From Erpobdella octoculata (taxonomy: Eukaryota > Annelida > Clitellata > Hirudinida > Erpobdellidae), in contig OZ022241.1 in NCBI GenBank assembly GCA_963978895.1, forward strand, positions 25,661,573 through 25,725,572: DNA of 64,000 nucleotides, given 5' to 3'. The notes under the pieces were generated by a model, which was not told the origin of the DNA, did not search any database, and was given only the letters and a program-made list of their open reading frames with translations. This document shows, piece after piece, positions 19,266 to 31,440 of the stretch (positions are counted from its first letter, which is position 1; every line of letters starts with the position of its first letter). A program made the position numbers and the translations under genes.

Positions 19266-21814
19266 GTTCTAGATGTCTAAAATTGCAACACAGTTTAATT
19301 TAGAAATAGAAATCTAACCTTTGAAGCATCAGATTTAGTTGTCCCCTTTGGCCTTCCTCTCCCTTTCTTTTCTCCTACTTCATTGGATGCAGCAACAACT
19401 TTCTAAAATAATTAGATCTTCATTACTAAAAATGACAATATATGTAAAAAACAACTATCTTTTAAAAATTAGGAGTTATGACCATTTCAAAAAAACTGGA
19501 CAAATTTTGGTTATAAAATCTTGTTGGAATTTTAGTATTCAAAAAGCATAAAGCTTATCATCTTGGCTCAATAAGTATGTATGTATGTATGTATGTATGT
19601 ATCTATATATATATATATATATATATATGACTGTCTGTTTGTCTACACAAATCTGAACCGCTGGACCAATTTTAACAAAATTTAGCTGGAAAAGGATAGG
19701 GTAATTTTTAATTAAAATTTTCTTTTATAACCAAAAAACTTTCCAGACCAAATGTGCTTATGTACAAACATAAAAGGCTACTGCTTAACAAAATTAATAA
19801 TTAGTTTATGAAACATTTTATGGGTAAAAGTGAGTTAGAAGGGAAAGGAAGAAAGAAAAGCAAGAGAGGGATTGGGAAAGCGAGCACGAGAGCAACCAGG
19901 AAGGGAAGAGCGAGAAGGAGAATGCGAGCAAGTGGACAATGAAATGGGAGCGAGAAAAACATCTAAAAACCCCGTTGGGTATGCTACTAATAAATTCATA
20001 TAAACCATGACTTATCAATCCATAGAAATTTAAGTTATTTTGTCTTATTTCTAAACTTAAAATAGGAAAACTTTCTCACTGAAACAAGTAGAGCTTGACA
20101 GTCTTTACTTTGTTTAGCATGTTACCTAATATTTGCGAGTAGAGACAAAGGTTTATATTTTAGGTAGGGCTGTGCCGGTATACCTGCCGGTTTTCAGCAA
20201 TACGGTTCCGCCAGTATTTGGCCCGGAAATACTGGTACTGGCAAAAAAAACATACCAGCACAGCCCTGATTTTAGGCAGTTACTTTAAAAATTTTAATAT
20301 GACACTTCTCATCAATAGAACTATTAAATACAGTTTTTCCACGTTTTCATTTTTTTTATCAGCAGATGCACTTCTTACCTCCTGTGCACACACATGAATG
20401 GTCGTATAAGGTAAGGACTCTGAAGAAACTCTGATTTTTCAAAACCAGAAAATATTTGTATAAATGTTATTGCAGGAAGGTACTACTGCTTTGTTTTTAA
20501 TTCACACTATTTAAACGGGATGAGCTCCTCATCTTGTCTATTAGTATCTATTTTGGGACCAAAAAACCTAATGATTGTATGTTATTTACCACATCAATTT
20601 ACTTAGGCTCAATATTTAGACATTAGTTAACTTCTATAGTACTGTAAAACACACAGAGAAACCATTTCAAACAGCTTGTTGGTAAATTTAAAACCAGTCA
20701 GCAACTATTCAGTTTAGAAAAAAACATCAAAATATTAATAGTGAGTAGAGAATGGTAACTTATCAACCTAATTTTTCCACCACCAAAAATAAAATTAATG
20801 CTTGGAATGCCAAATAAGGCATTTTGTGATTATTAGAGTATGCTAACATGTTTCAAGCTTAATCAATGAGCTAAGCCACAAAATTAAAACTGGCCAAAAC
20901 TAATAATATACTTTTGATTGAATGATCAGAAAAATTACTTTAAAGCCTAATATACCTTTTCAGTTTGATCTTTTTTAGGTCTGCCTCGACCTCTCTTGAT
21001 TTCTGGGGCAGAATCGTCAGAATCAGCTGACTTCGCCATCGTCGCTTCTTTAGTCAGCTTTTCAGAAATTTTGAAAAAAAAAAGATGCACCACTTTTTGC
21101 AACAATTTAAATACCAAATATTGCCATCTGATCAGCCAATATAGTTATGATAGGACAGGGAGATACACATTTGAGTTATAATATATATGCTTCACTTTAA
21201 TTTATGTTAGTATTTTAAGCTCAAAAAATACTCGTAAACTTTTTTGAGTTTAGGTCTAACTTTTTCATGAAACGGTCATATATAACTGAAGTTAAGCCTA
21301 ATGTACCTTTTCAGTTTGATCTTTTTTAGGTGTGCCTCGACCTTTCTTGACTTCTGGGGCCGAATCGTCAGAATCATCTGCTAACTTCCTCACCAAAGCT
21401 TCTTTAATCGGCTTTTGAGAAATTAAAAAAAAATTATGCGCCATTTTTTTTGCAACAATAAACATAGCATGCATAATACATAGTTAGGAAATAAAACAAT
21501 TCATTACAATACATGTTTTCTACATTATTCCTACTCTACTTATAAGACCTTATAATGAATATAATGTGTGCGGACGAATGTACCTAAAAATCGACTTACG
21601 AGGCCCCAGAATTTTTAATTTTTTTTTATAAAACGGTCATATAAAATTGAAACCCAAATGCTAATGGTAAAACTGATTCAAGTACCTTTTCAGATAGATC
21701 TTTTTTAGGTCTGCCCCGACCTCTCTTGACTTCCGGAGCAGAATCGTCAGAATCATCGGCTAATTTCCTCACCGATGTTTCCTTTCGTGATGCTTTGTTC
21801 GACTTTTCTGACAT
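18684..21814 (-). CDS. HMGA-like multi-AT-hook chromatin protein
   Basis: Six minus-strand exons, all GT-AG and phase 0: 21814-21686, 21411-21307, 21057-20956, 19402-19319, 19163-19125 and 18752-18684 (TAA at 18686-18684), about 175 residues. AT-hooks: exon 1 [10 protein letters not shown], exon 2 [10 protein letters not shown] (core Arg replaced by Thr, so probably weak), exon 3 [10 protein letters not shown], exon 4 [10 protein letters not shown], exon 5 RRRGRPKK. Exon 6 encodes a lysine patch then an acidic tail ([17 protein letters not shown]). Several hooks plus an acidic C-terminus is the HMGA layout: nuclear proteins that bind the minor groove of AT-rich DNA. Exons 1-3 share [16 protein letters not shown] linkers, indicating tandem exon duplication. 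Vertebrate HMGA has three hooks. True orthology needs a tree; another AT-hook family is possible. Confidence 0.88.
19189..19261. repeat. (TA)n microsatellite in AT-hook gene intron
   Basis: A pure TA run between exons 4 and 5 of the AT-hook gene, only 26 bp upstream of the exon 5 acceptor. Confidence 0.95.
19576..19990 (+). mobile_element. Helitron-like non-autonomous copy
   Basis: It starts after a GTAT/TA microsatellite with GACTGTCTGTTTGTCTACAC and AACCGCTGGACCAATTTTAA, then has a GTTAGAAGGGAAAGGAAGAA-type purine-rich block, and ends near CCCCGTTGGGTATGCTAC. Four other plus-strand copies in this window share the order: 5' segment, purine-rich GAGCGGGA block, short GC hairpin, CTAGT end. 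The Helitron assignment is inferred from the 3' hairpin plus CTAG/T end. It sits in an intron of the AT-hook gene. Confidence 0.45.
20165..20268. mobile_element. 104-bp hAT-type MITE
   Basis: A near-palindromic element with ends TAGGGCTGTGCCGGTAT and the complement of CAGGGCTGTGCTGGTATG, flanked by a perfect 8-bp duplication ATTTTAGG (20157-20164 and 20269-20276). Too short to code. It lies in the intron between exons 3 and 4 of the AT-hook gene. Confidence 0.88.
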
Positions 21815-21829
21815 CTTTTTTTTGAAGAT

Positions 21830-22544
21830 AATCTATGCGCTACTCGACAAGCAACAATCAACAAACGGCTCAAACCGCCAACTGCTCAGCGGGTAGGTCC
21901 GCGTCAAAGAAACCAAATCTCCTGAGCAAATTAATATATTTGTTTAATTTTATGATTTTGTTTGATTTAAAGTTTTCATAATAAATTAATATTTAATTTT
22001 TGCTTATTAAACTAAACAAATTTAATTTTTAAACTGAATCAGTAGAGCACGCAGCAGAATCTGCAGGCATTTACCCGATGTTATATTATAGACATTACAA
22101 GGCGAAAGGTAAAATACTACAAGTTGATTGGATAATTTTGAATAATAAAGTCACATAAATTATGCAAACACGTGGATGCGCTTATTTTGTTCTTCTATGT
22201 TTTTTATTTATTCCATATATTCGTTGACCGTTATGGGTCTTCCGGGGGAAAAAGTATTGATGTTTGCATAAGTGTTTGCTACTTCAATCAATCAACTAAT
22301 TCAACGAACTTGTAAAGCGTTTCTTAATGAATTGAAAAGGGCTTCATTAGGTTAATAATTATTATTAGCAACTAGAACCAGAGATAGCTCGTCAAAAATG
22401 ACATATTTAGAAAATGACGGGTTTTTTGTTATTATCGAACTGCCAGGATATTAAAAAAAAAAACATTTTCTTTTTCTACCATTATTATAATAAGTTCAAT
22501 CAAGTCAGAATATCAATCACTGTAAATGATTAAATGTGGTAATC
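21830..22544. other. Upstream of AT-hook gene; no gene seen
   Basis: AT-rich sequence upstream of the ATG at 21814. A GC-richer 70-bp patch at about 21835-21905 (GCGGGTAGGTCCGCGTC) could be the promoter region. I see no TATA box or coding sequence that I would defend. Confidence 0.4.
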
Positions 22545-23030
22545 ACTGGCGCAGCCAGAAAATTTTTCGGGTGAGGTGGGGTGGGTGAAACTGATTAGTA
22601 AGGAGTTTTCTGAAAAAATTGTGACCCATAAAAGACAAAGCTTAACGACAGTTTCATTAATAATTAGTAATAACAAACCATAAAACATTTAAATTGAAAC
22701 AGTAAATTACAATATCAAATTCAGCTGACGTTTTTTTCTGCAAAAAATGTCAATTACGACTGACCCATTGTTGTGGGTACGTGATAATATTTGAGTCTGC
22801 GCGTAGTTGAAAAGGATCTCTCGGTTGACGCGGAATAGACAACGTGATGAAGAGTTTTAGCAGCGTATCTGCAGACAGATGGAATATTAACAATGTTGCA
22901 GAACATCAACTGCGGTATGTTGCCACTCTGCCGATGGGACATTTGACTTTGGCTTTCCAGCGCAACTTTATAATTTTTAGCAACCTTAGATGTGTAAACA
23001 ATATGATTCATTACTTAATGAAGTAACGCT
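22545..23030 (-). pseudogene. hAT (TTF type) transposase remnant
   Basis: The minus-strand frame 23011-22754 ends with SASTERSFSTTRRLKYYHV and PTTMGQS, a diverged copy of the hAT dimerisation motif (AERSFS then RRLK then MGQ). The left edge CACTGGCGCAGCCAGAAAAT at about 22545 looks like a hAT terminal repeat of the common GGCGTAGCCAG type. I found no right end or target duplication, so the element is truncated. Confidence 0.7.
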
Positions 23031-23186
23031 CAGAGCAGGTTTGTCGTCAATATGAAGTTGATAATTGGAACAAATTAATTTATTTCTATGATGGAATAGA
23101 ATATAATTGGTTATACTTATATTTAAAGTTCGTGATTAGTATCATACACATCTTTTAAGTTTTTACCAGAAGCAAAGAGGTTTGTA

Positions 23187-23640
23187 TTAGAGATGGGAAT
23201 CGAACTAGAGATGGGAATCGAACTAGAGATGGGAATCGAACTAGAGATGGGAATCGAACTAGAGATGGGAATCGAACTAGAGATGGGAATCGAACCGAAC
23301 ACACCGAACTCAAACCCTTTTTTTACCGAACCCAAACTCTGTTTCGCTCGGAACTGTAGCCATTGCCGAACCAAACTCTTGCTTCGATTCCCGTCTCTAA
23401 ATCGAACCCTACTTTAAGAGTTCGGATTCGGTTGTGGCTATAGTTTGGGTTCGGTTCGGTAGTTGTTAAAGTTCGGGTTCGGTTCGGGATAGATAGAGCT
23501 AGATTCGATGATAATCGCATTAAAAAACAGTCAAAGATTATTAATTCAAGACATTTAAAAAAAATTAAGGTTCCATATTGTATTTAAAAAAATTAACATT
23601 TATAATGTTTCTGTACTCATTCGAGCTTTTTTTGCGACGT
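23187..23640. repeat. GAGATGGGAATCGAAC repeat with tandem start and TTCGG-rich body
   Basis: An 18-bp unit, GAGATGGGAATCGAACTA, is repeated six times at about 23192-23300. It is followed by CCGAAC-rich sequence and the inverted end GATTCCCGTCTCTAA at about 23385. From 23400 the TTCGGGTTCGGTTCGG body begins and matches 60222-60520 over roughly 250 bp in the same orientation, including CTAGATTCGATGATAATCGC. It is a dispersed non-coding transposon-like family. Confidence 0.75.
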
Positions 23641-23782
23641 TCAAAATGACTTTAAACTGGCACGTCTTACTGATTAAACTCACTGTATCTAGTCACAGTT
23701 GTCTTTACGAGCAATTTTGCGTTTTTTTAATATTGTGAAATTGAGTTCCATTGTCGCTTGACTTGACTACTAATAATTATTC

Positions 23783-25906
23783 ATGAGCAATGCACACACG
23801 AGTTGTCAGGCCATGAGTCAACGAACTACTTTCACACGTGATGCTCTTCTCGAATTCCGACAAGCAGCCCTTCCCATTCATCGTCAACTGCGCAAAATCT
23901 TGTTCTCCTTGCAACTATGGCTACCAATATGTAAACGGTGGCCACCTCGCCGCAGTGATCACAACTGGGAAACCAGTAAAACCAGGCAAGAAACCAAGGA
24001 CCTAAAACGAACGAATCTATCGATAAATGCTACCTCAACTGGGGCAGCCGATGTGTCAGCATTGGGAACCCATGATGTGGACAAAAAATGGACTACTGGC
24101 CGAACGACTAAATTTATTAAACCAAAGAATGAAATACGAATTGCCGCGTGGAACGTACGAACGGGTCATCACGTCGGCCAAAAGGAGATTATCGCCACCG
24201 AAATTACCAACTACAAAATATCGATCGCCGACATATCGGAACTACGACTCACGTGATCCGGGACGATGATGATTAGCCCACCGACGAGACTATTACGCTC
24301 TTCTACTCCGGTGGTGACAAGCGAGAGGCGGGTGTTGGATTTATGGTCGGCCAGTGGGCTGCCCACAGTGTCGTCGCCTTACAACCAATTTCTGAACGTC
24401 TGGCAGTCCTTTCCATCGATGGCACAATCAAGACACACATCCTATCCGTCTACGCGCCGACCGAAACAAGCTCAGATGCTGCAAAAGACGCTTTCTACGC
24501 CGATCTACAAGCTTCGACTGATTCTATACCGCAAACCGAAGTTACCATATTGGCAGGCGACTTTAACGCTCACGTCGGCGACAACCGTAGTGGCTGGGAA
24601 GAAACGCTTGGACAATTCGGCCACGGAAAAATCAACGACAATGGGCAGCGACTGTTGTCGTTTGCGTCAGTAAACAACCTCGTCATTGGCAACAGCCTCT
24701 TCCAACACCCGAAGAAGCATCGGCTCACGTGGAGAAACCCGTCGGGGAAAGATTCGGCCATGCTCGACTACGTTCTGATCAACAAGCGTTTTAGATCGAC
24801 GCTCAACCACGTTCGAGTAATGCGTGGCCCTGATTGCGGATCTGATCACTACCTCGTGCGGGCCCAAATACAACTTCGACTCCAAAAAGCAAAGAAGAAG
24901 ACGCCGGCGGCTGTAAAGAGAAACTGGATGTGCCTACGCGATCCGGCAGTTCGACACAAATTCCAACACAAATTCGATGTCAACGATGAAGAAAAACAAA
25001 TAACCAAATCTGTCATCGAATGTGTGGCGCCGTTATGTCCACCGATCCGTCGACGAACGCAGCCATGGATTTCGGATGAGTGTCTGGATTTGGTAGCTGA
25101 GAGGAAAAGAATCAAGCACGTCGATTTCGAACAATACCGGCGACTTAATCAAGAGGTAAGGCGGAAAATGAAGATTGAGCGAGAGGTGTATTGGAACGAT
25201 GTTGCAGCCGAAATGGAAGAAGCCGCATCCCGACATGAATATCGAACATTGTATCAGACACTACAACGTTTAGGCGGAAAAACGAAATCGATCAACGATG
25301 ACATCAGGAAAACGGATGGAAAGTTTGTTAGTTCGTCCTCCGATCGATTACAGAGGTGGCGGGAATTCTTCCACGAACTATACAACCACGATCCGCCTGC
25401 AGGACCAGCCGCGGACCCGCCACAAATCGATCAACCGCAGATCCCATTTCCCGTCGACGTACCAACAATCGCCGAAGTGAAAGCGGCCGTCAAATCGCTC
25501 AAGAACGGAAAAGCGCCGGGCATCGATCAAATTACAGCCGAGATGATCAAAGCTGGTGGTGACATTCTATTGCAACGTCTACACGTCCTACTGACATGCA
25601 TCTGGGACACGGAGTACGTACCATCAGCGTGGAAGAAAGCGATCGTCGTTCCCATTTTGAAGAAAGGAGACAGTCGAGAATGCAAAAACTACCAATCGTT
25701 GGAAAAGTATTCACGAAGATCATTCAGTCACGACTACAAAAACATTGTGAACAATCGTGCCGTGAGGAACAGGCCGGATTTCGACCGAATCGTGGATGCA
25801 TCGATCAAATCTTCGCACTACGCCAACTCGTAGAAGAGAGGGTTCGATGTGGCCGGCGGACTGTTGTTGTCTTCATCGACTTCAAATCGGCTTTCGACTG
25901 CATTTT
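23783..25906 (+). mobile_element. RTE-like LINE, 3'-truncated
   Basis: Plus strand: a short leader, then an endonuclease starting IRIAAWNVRTG (24131), a frame change near 24256, then GDFNAHVG, TWRNPSG, MLDYVLINKRF and SDHYLVRAQI. The RT follows with LKNGKAPGIDQITAEMIK and [20 protein letters not shown] frame change near 25690 leads into [33 protein letters not shown] and [11 protein letters not shown]. The element stops there, before the catalytic YADD box. Missing the 3' rather than the 5' end is the reverse of normal LINE truncation. The clade is inferred from motif style. Confidence 0.85.
24343..25833 (+). pseudogene. LINE endonuclease plus RT N-terminus
   Basis: A 496-codon open stretch covers most of the endonuclease and the RT fingers. 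In-frame reading beyond about 25690 is out of register with the RT; the correct continuation lies in another frame (25690-25906). The catalytic endonuclease boxes GDFN and SDH are intact. Confidence 0.85.
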
Positions 25907-27216
<1,310 letters not shown>

Positions 27217-27384
27217 GTGTGAAGCTAGCAGGCGTTCAATTAAATTTCAAAATATTTAAAAAAAAAGTATCGGTATTAATAAAACAACTAAAAATAAATT
27301 ATATCATAGGCACTAACCCATTTATTGACACTTTATGAAGCTGTGAAGCTAGCAGGCGTTCGTAGTATGGGATAGGGGTTAGTG

Positions 27385-27987
27385 CCTACTGATCCCAGGA
27401 CAACTGATCCCAGGACAACTGATCCCAGTACAACTGATCCCAGGACAACTGATCCCAGGACAACTGATCCCAGTACAACTGATCCCAGTCCCACGGACAA
27501 CTGATCCCATGGACAACAGACCCCATGGACAACTGATCCCATAGACATAAGCAACTCATTTTTTAACTCATTTTTTGACGACAATGGTGGTGGTGATGAT
27601 GCTTACGTAGCCAGCTTACGATGGCTGGCTGCATACGACAACGGTGTTGGTGATAATGATACTGGCTACTCCAGTTAGTAAACGGAGAAATAATATTTAG
27701 TATAAGCGCACGAGGGCACGATACACAGTCGAAATGAAAGTGACAAGTTCGTATTACTTTTCATCGTTTCACTCCTTTCTGCGTGAAGTTCATAATGAGA
27801 AATGGAACCGTGCCAATCCAAAAATAATAGAGTTTAGCTCATTTCAGAAGTTGTTTTTTTCGAAGATATGAATTAATGAAGACACTCCAACATTAATTCT
27901 TATCGGCTTATTTAGGAGTCCATGACTAGGACCATCACTACAGCATCCAAACATACTCATACATACATACATACACACACACATACA

Positions 27988-28021
<34 letters not shown>

Positions 28022-28290
28022 CATACATACATACATACATACATACATACATACATACAGATACACATACATTCGTACATACAAACAGAAATCGGAAATT
28101 ATGTATGTTAATATCAGTTTATTGATTGCAGAAACAGTGAAATATAAAATGATGCAGATATGGGATCAGTTGTCTATGGGATCAGTTGTCCATGGGATCA
28201 GTTGTCCGTGGGATCAGTTGTCCAGGGATCAGTTGGCCTGGGATCAGTAGTATTGGGATCAGTAGTCCTGGGATCAGTTGCGATGATCCC
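27385..28290. mobile_element. Element with inverted arrays of GGATCAGTTGTCC
   Basis: The left array (27388-27545) repeats ACTGATCCCAGGACA about nine times. The right array (28161-28285) repeats the complement, TGGGATCAGTTGTCC, about nine times. The 600 bp between them includes a (CATA)n run at 27957-28080 and no coding sequence. Facing arrays at both ends suggest a non-autonomous transposon whose terminal repeats are multiplied. No target duplication was found. Confidence 0.55.
27957..28080. repeat. (ACAT)n microsatellite
   Basis: Tetranucleotide repeat of ACAT type inside the inverted-array element. Confidence 0.95.
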
Positions 28291-28790
28291 GTCAATAAAT
28301 ATTTCAAAATAATTTTTGCACTGTTTAATAAAGCTGATATTTCTCTACAAGAAAACAGTTGTTTGAAGGGGCGGACAATTTTAGTTTATTTTTTATTCAA
28401 TTAATTTGTGGCGATTTGGAGTGAAAATAGACATCGTTTCCCGCTTCGTTGCTAACTTCATTCACCTAGCTTCACTCCAGTAACGAATAGCCATAGACTC
28501 CTAAATATACCAGGACATACAACTAAAACGCCATTGTACGGCGGGAGGCTGAGGCTCGTTCGTAGACGACAGTAGAAGTATACAAGTAAAATCAACAAAT
28601 TCGTTATGTTTTAAACTTTTTTATTTTTCCATCAGAAAATCTTTTGTTTTTAATATTTCCAAAAGTACTCACATAATTTTTACCAAAACAGTTAAAAAGC
28701 GATTTCGAAATAAAATAAGTCAAATCCTAATTGTTGAAACAAAAATTAGAATAAATAAACAGTGAATGTATATAGTCATTAAAACATCTT

Positions 28791-29192
28791 TCAGACATCC
28801 TTTTCCACATTTATAGAGTTGATGAGCACTTCACGACATGAGTCACACTTAGTGACCCTGACTGTAGAACGAGCAATGGCTCCGCTGACATAAAATATAA
28901 CATTAGCCATGCTAACTGTTGGCTCCACATCAAGTTTTGGACTTGTTGAAATTACTGTTCGCTTAAAAGCATTAAGTTTTGAGACGCGGAGTCTTAAATA
29001 AGCCGAGTTGTCCAATCCTGTGCTGCCACTTATTTGTCTGATTATCTTGGACAGTGTTGTACAAGATGGCAAATATAAAACATCCTGTTCCAGTAGGACC
29101 TGATATGTAGTTGAACTTGATGCATTTAGTAAGTAAGCAAAAATCATCAACTGGGGTGAATAATGACGTTTGTATTTGTTCTTTCCCAACAA
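28791..29192 (-). pseudogene. P-element/THAP9-like transposase fragment
   Basis: The frame reads RHYSPQLMIFAYLLNASSST, then VLYLPSCTTLSKIIRQIS and AYLRLRVSKLNAFKRTVI. This resembles the region after the THAP and coiled-coil parts of P-element transposases, where a helical 'YS..L..FA..L' segment precedes a 'LPS..TL.KI' helix. It is followed by CDSCREVLINS, reminiscent of the zinc-binding part of related transposases. Catalytic acidic residues of the RNase H-like core are not present. Confidence 0.6.
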
Positions 29193-29537
29193 TCAAAACT
29201 GTTCTTTTATGAAACTTTGCTTGCGTCGCTCTTCACTGTCATCATCCAAACTGTCAATGTAGTTTTGGAGGTTGGTGATGGCGATGCCCAGATGATTTAT
29301 TGGAAAATGAGATTTGTTTTCTCACCAACTTTTAACAAGTGCCATCAAATTTGGGAGCTGTGACATTTTTTCTAGACGACCCGGTAAAATTATTTTATAA
29401 AAGAAACCTAGATTTTCTTCGACTAAAAGTATCTGAAATCCACTCGGTAGCTGCTTCTGTTAAAAGTTGATTTTTAATTTGCAAGGGAGTCAGTGATTTC
29501 ACATCGTCTTCGGTCTCAAATATTTCATAAAGTTTCT

Positions 29538-29927
29538 CTAATCTTTCTGCTTCAAGCTGACGACTACCCAATCTTGATGCTGCTTTTGCGGAAACTCGGG
29601 TGTAGAAGGTGTTGATGTTAAGTAGGACGGCGCGTTGGGAAATATCGATGAGACAGCATTTTTGACGAGATAACTCTTGGCAAGCTTACCGCCGGAATGC
29701 TTTCGTCTATTATTGCTATCATGATGTTCAATGACAAAATCACATTCTCTGAAATGTAATGAACACAACTTGAAATTTTTAGACGGTTTAAAGTCTTCTC
29801 GAAGATTTGCTCGAATCCACTGTTCACGAAGTTCTGGGTCACGAGGAAATGAATGCAAAATAATCCCTTCATTACTATAACCATGATATCCATTTCGACA
29901 ACCGTAAGAACTGCATTTATTATGCAT
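29538..29927 (-). CDS. THAP-type zinc finger protein, transposon encoded
   Basis: The first residues form a THAP domain: MHNKCSSYGCRNGYHG, then LHSFPRDPELREQWIRANL, LCSLHFRECDF (Cys-x-x-His pair) and a C-terminal VSSIFPNAP standing for the AVPTIF box. THAP domains bind DNA and are the DNA-binding module of P transposases. The frame ends early at 29538. A different frame just downstream (about 29550-29380, LEKLYEIFETEDDVKSLTPL) continues plausibly, so the gene is broken by a frameshift. Confidence 0.75.
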   Translation of the reverse strand: MHNKCSSYGCRNGYHGYSNEGIILHSFPRDPELREQWIRANLREDFKPSKNFKLCSLHFRECDFVIEHHDSNNRRKHSGGKLAKSYLVKNAVSSIFPNAPSYLTSTPSTPEFPQKQHQDWVVVSLKQKD

Positions 29928-30749
29928 TCTTCAATTTCAGTAAAAATAGATAATGTCCTGAAAATAGAATTTTAAGCAAACATGATAAAAAAGAACAATA
30001 TATTAATTAATTTGTAAACAATACATTATTAATTTGTTTTTTTATTAAGATAAAGAAACCCCACAAAAGAGGTTGATTTTCAACTAATGAGTTTAGTTTT
30101 AATGAAGTGTTTAGTAGTTTAGTTGCACCCATATATATAGAATATATATATATTCTATTCTATATATATGGTTGCACCCTTCGAAAGCTACTCGGTCCGA
30201 AATTTAACAATTTATTCCTATTCTAATTGCAACATAAAACTGAACAAATAAATCAACCATTGTAATTATTATCAATCTCAATTATGATCCACTTTTCGTT
30301 TAAAACGCTGTCTCCTAAAAAGTCTAATCAGAAAGTTAGGGAAAATTAGTGCGTAGCGTACTATGTTGTTGAACACTAACTGAACAATTTATAGACAAAA
30401 AGTATACTAACTAGATATGGAAAAATAATTGTAATATTAATTAATTGAACAAATTTGTTATAATATTTAGCAATTTTAACGAAGAAAAGAGACACAGCTA
30501 CACGATCGACACTAAACACAAAACTAAACAATAAACAACCAAACACGTTACTGTACGATGCCGTATGCCTGCACACAGGTTGGCCAACTAGCGAAAGCAC
30601 GCTGCTAGCCTGGCTGTATGCGTGCACTAGATGCGTGCATTAGATGCGTGCATGCTTGTAAGTTTCTATAGCCAGCCTCCCGCCGTACACTTGTAGAAAA
30701 GTGACTGTTAGTTGAATGTCCTGGTATATCTAGGAGTCTATGGAATAGC

Positions 30750-31440
30750 ACGCCGAGAAGTAGATGTTTACGTTGTGACCAGCGAAGCGATGGCCGACAC
30801 GAAAGATAAAATATAAAATCGGAATGAAAGGATCACGAGAGTAATAGGTTACAACTGAAATGAAATAAAAGTATAAGTATAAAAGTATAGAACTGAATGA
30901 AATGCGGCTAATCACTTCCGTCTGCGGAAAGTTATGTTGCCGCAGTTAGTAGTTAGTTGTTAGTTATATTTCTAGTAAGTCTACATATCTTCCAAAACTG
31001 TTTTTCATTCTATATCAAACACCCAATAACTTCAGCGACGTCAAAGAAATTTCCCTATATAATGCAGGCAAAGTTAGCTACTGTTGCTAACTTCAGCGAC
31101 GTTCTTCAGAGCTCCAGGTAAACGGTAGAGAAGAAAACAAATAAATAATATACAGAAATAATCAAATAGACAACCGAAATAAAACCGGCTCGGTAATGTA
31201 AACAAAACGAGTTAGTGTTTAGTTATACGAATGCGGAACAGGTAGAATAAAAAGAGAATATATGTGTAATATTAAGTTTAGTTTGTTTAAAGTTTGGAAA
31301 AAGACGGTGGACAATACATAGTCTATAAGGCAACTATTTCAAAACAAAAGTAAGAATACAAAAGTAAACATATAAGTCAGTACATGTGGCAATACGCATT
31401 CATCGTGCGACGCGAACTAAATCACAATGTGCGTTTTTAT
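30750..31440. other. Intergenic, no gene seen
   Basis: AT-rich sequence. 30965-31015 shares TCTACATATCTTCCAAAACT with 27105-27060 on the other strand, so it belongs to the repeat into which the P element inserted. A GCTAACTTCAGCGACGT word occurs at about 31028 and 31087. Confidence 0.4.

Larger units (their letters stand above)
28492..30742 (-). mobile_element. P-element-like DNA transposon, deleted
   Basis: Inverted ends: CATAGACTCCTAAATATACC on the left and the complement of CATAGACTCCTAGATATACC on the right, matching over about 35 bp with two or three mismatches. Both flanks carry GAATAGC (28485-28491 and 30743-30749), a 7-bp duplication; P elements usually make 8 bp. Inside on the minus strand are a THAP domain (29927-29538) and a P-transposase-like fragment (29192-28791). 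At 2251 bp with broken frames it is non-autonomous. Subterminal CCGCCGTAC words also pair between the ends. Confidence 0.88.

Noticed and set aside
27333..27584. Repeat protein with VLGS units
   Set aside because: It is a translation of the GATCCCAGGACAACT array; the frame is kept only because units are 15 bp.
30122..30180. Short palindrome GAATATATATATATTC flanked by GTTGCACCC
   Set aside because: The AT core is symmetrical by composition, and the GTTGCACCC words are direct, not inverted; no further structure.
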